Source of the DNA: Candidatus Gastranaerophilales bacterium
GTDB taxonomy: Bacteria > Cyanobacteriota > Vampirovibrionia > Gastranaerophilales > Gastranaerophilaceae
Direction of reading: 5' to 3'
Length of the DNA stretch: 43,905 nucleotides
Assembly: GCA_944324435.1 (NCBI GenBank)
Contig: CALUWH010000016.1
Location: 1 to 43,905 of the forward strand
Program-made: the position numbers and the translations under genes
Notes under the pieces: model-generated
What the model was told of the DNA's origin: nothing
What the model saw: the letters and a program-made list of their open reading frames with translations, nothing else
Database searches by the model: none
Shown here: in pieces, positions 42,955-43,905 of the stretch
How positions within the stretch are numbered: position 1 is the first letter of the stretch
How the letters are laid out: each line of letters opens with the position of its first letter

Positions 42955-43640
42955 AAAGCAAATTAAGGGAAGTGGGGGGGGGTATGGGTTTATGGGTTTA
43001 TGGGTTTAGGAGTTGAGGAGTTTAGAAGTTTAGGAGAAGTTATGGGAGTTGAAAGGTTGAATAGTTGAAGAGTTGAATAGTAGTTTTTGGTTTAGGAGTT
43101 GAGGAGTTTATAAGTTTAGAAGAAGTTATAAAGGGTTGATAAGTGGAATAGTTGAAGGGTTGAATAGTAGTTTTTGGTTTTGGAGTTGAGGAGTTTATAA
43201 GTTTAGAAGAAGTTATAAAGGGTTGATAAGTTGAGTAGTTGAGAAGTTGAGGCGAAGTTAAAAATCTATTAACTAAACACTTGTTCACTTAGTCACCTGA
43301 TCACTTGACCACTTGATCACCTTTCGCTATTCACCATTCACTAAAAACCTTGGTCACTTGTTCACCTGGTCACTTGTTCACTTAAAAAACGCTCCCTTCA
43401 CCCCTCACTGAACAAAGAATAGTAGGTCAGGCAATGCCTGACCTACTGTTCTACGCACGTAGACATTGGGCCGGCTTCTAGGTGAGACTACAAGTGGGGT
43501 TCAAAATTCCACGTCCGCCTAAAAATTTCTGCTACAGGCTTGTACGCGTTGGTTGGGCTGGAAGGCAAATACTACAAGAGTTTTAGGAAGTGAAATTTTT
43601 GCAAAATTTGGGCAAAAATGAGGATTTTTGGCCTCGCACA
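42955..43640. repeat. Long repeat-only spacer
   Basis: No gene is supported. About 42985-43262 consists of C-depleted words in rough 8-bp periodicity (GTTGAAAGGTTGAATA and relatives) plus two ~85-bp direct copies containing AGTTTATAAGTTTAGAAG. About 43275-43390 has degenerate TCACTTG / TCACCTG units. A palindrome of GGTCAGGCA / TGCCTGACC (43422-43446) follows, with a fragment of the ribosomal-spacer repeat (CTACGCACGTAGACATT, 43451-43467). A stem ATTTTTGC / GCAAAAAT lies at about 43590-43614. Confidence 0.7.
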
Positions 43641-43641
43641 A

Positions 43642-43706
43642 CATAAGAGCGCCCCTTCACAAATCCAATAATATATGCTATCATGGATGGCAGAGGCGCT
43701 CTTATG
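43642..43706. promoter_or_regulatory. Pilin-gene promoter bracketed by an inverted repeat
   Basis: TTCACA (43656-43661) and TATCAT (43679-43684, preceded by TG) are spaced by 17 bp. The promoter lies exactly between the arms CATAAGAGCGCC (43642-43653) and GGCGCTCTTATG (43695-43706), a perfect 12-bp inverted repeat. The arrangement suggests two operator half-sites or a looping pair. Confidence 0.6.
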
Positions 43707-43737
43707 TAACACAATATGTATTGTGTTACATGAGAGC
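43698..43737. promoter_or_regulatory. 19-bp-arm palindrome in the pilin leader
   Basis: GCTCTTATGTAACACAATA and its inverted partner pair with one wobble around a 2-nt centre, so the transcript starting near 43691 would begin with a strong hairpin about 35 nt before the start codon. It may act as an operator, an mRNA stabiliser or an attenuator; no T-run follows. Confidence 0.6.
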
Positions 43738-43771
43738 AAAATAGAAGAGATGAAAAGCGAGGAATAATTTA

Positions 43772-43905
43772 ATGAAAAAGCACGGATTTACTTTAGCGGA
43801 ACTGTTAATAGTTCTCGGAATAGCAGGGGTTGTTGCCGCTGTAATACTCCCTGCAATAAACGGATTAATGCCTGACAAAACTAAAATTAATTATCTAAAA
43901 GTATA
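43772..43905 (+). CDS. Type IV pilin-like protein, N-terminal part
   Basis: The window ends inside this gene. The first 44 codons give MKKHGFTLAELLIVLGIAG and continue as the hydrophobic N-terminal helix of type IV pilins and type II secretion pseudopilins. Prepilin peptidase would cut after Gly5 and methylate Phe6; Glu10, five residues into the mature protein, is the conserved assembly residue. GAGGA lies about 8 nt before the ATG. Whether it is a pilin or pseudopilin depends on the missing C-terminal part. Confidence 0.85.
   Translation, partial: MKKHGFTLAELLIVLGIAGVVAAVILPAINGLMPDKTKINYLKV

Noticed and set aside
43040-43288. 82-codon minus-strand frame with repeated NYSTYQPFITSSKLINSSTP
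   Set aside because: It is the translation of the C-depleted tandem repeat; no RBS.
43275-43390. Possible CRISPR array
   Set aside because: Units are only 8-9 bp, degenerate and without unique spacers of regular length; no cas gene is near.

Overview
The window looks like chromosomal DNA of a low-GC, non-photosynthetic relative of the cyanobacteria, most plausibly a gut Gastranaerophilales (Vampirovibrionia/Melainabacteria) genome. This is an inference from gene styles: TPR and XRE genes, a cyanobacterial-style CheA-REC hybrid, a DUF6485-type Cys-rich protein, a type II/IV pilin-like gene with HGFTLAELL, and palindromic intergenic repeats. No rRNA or tRNA was seen to fix the taxonomy.

Layout. 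1-2.8 kb: a repeat-rich edge, a membrane protein, an XRE regulator, and an operon of a HEAT-like protein with RNase HI. 2.8-4.8 kb: a lone ABC sugar-type permease overlapping a GT4 glycosyltransferase. 4.8-6.1 kb: a C1/LexA-like repressor facing a two-gene cassette across face-to-face promoters, resembling a phage-type switch. 6.1-10.4 kb: a zinc PLC/P1-nuclease-like protein, YchF, a small lipoprotein and a large TPR protein. 10.4-12.9 kb: a reduced spc ribosomal cluster (rpsH, rplF, rplR) whose spacers, normally very short, are 344 and 515 nt and filled with a shared repeat element; a terminator follows rplR. 12.9-24.5 kb: coaD, then a chemosensory/c-di-GMP locus (MCP and CheA-REC on the minus strand; REC-GGDEF, double CheW, an 897-aa membrane-anchored protein and a solute-binding lipoprotein on the plus strand), then a glycosyltransferase.

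25.1-38.2 kb is one continuous 13-kb gene. It has a FliD (flagellar cap) N-terminus and C-terminus, with about 30 diverged hook-IN-type modules between them. Two GLUG-type beta-helix domains are nested at the same point inside two adjacent modules. The gene is a compositional mosaic: most of it is C-rich and G-poor on the coding strand, while the 5' end and the GLUG inserts are not. It is flanked by C-depleted, period-8 repeats. An inverted, frameshifted chimera of two of its modules lies at about 42.2-42.4 kb, direct evidence of module recombination.

38.5-42 kb: a hom-thrC-proB operon. 42.4-43.9 kb: DUF6485-like and winged-helix genes, more repeats, and a truncated pilin gene whose promoter is bracketed by inverted repeats.

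The most interesting candidate system is the giant, modular FliD-like surface protein together with its remnant cassette. The neighbouring chemosensory locus lacks CheY, CheR and CheB, so its likely output is cyclic-di-GMP. The spc-operon spacer repeats and the phage-type switch are separate observations worth checking.
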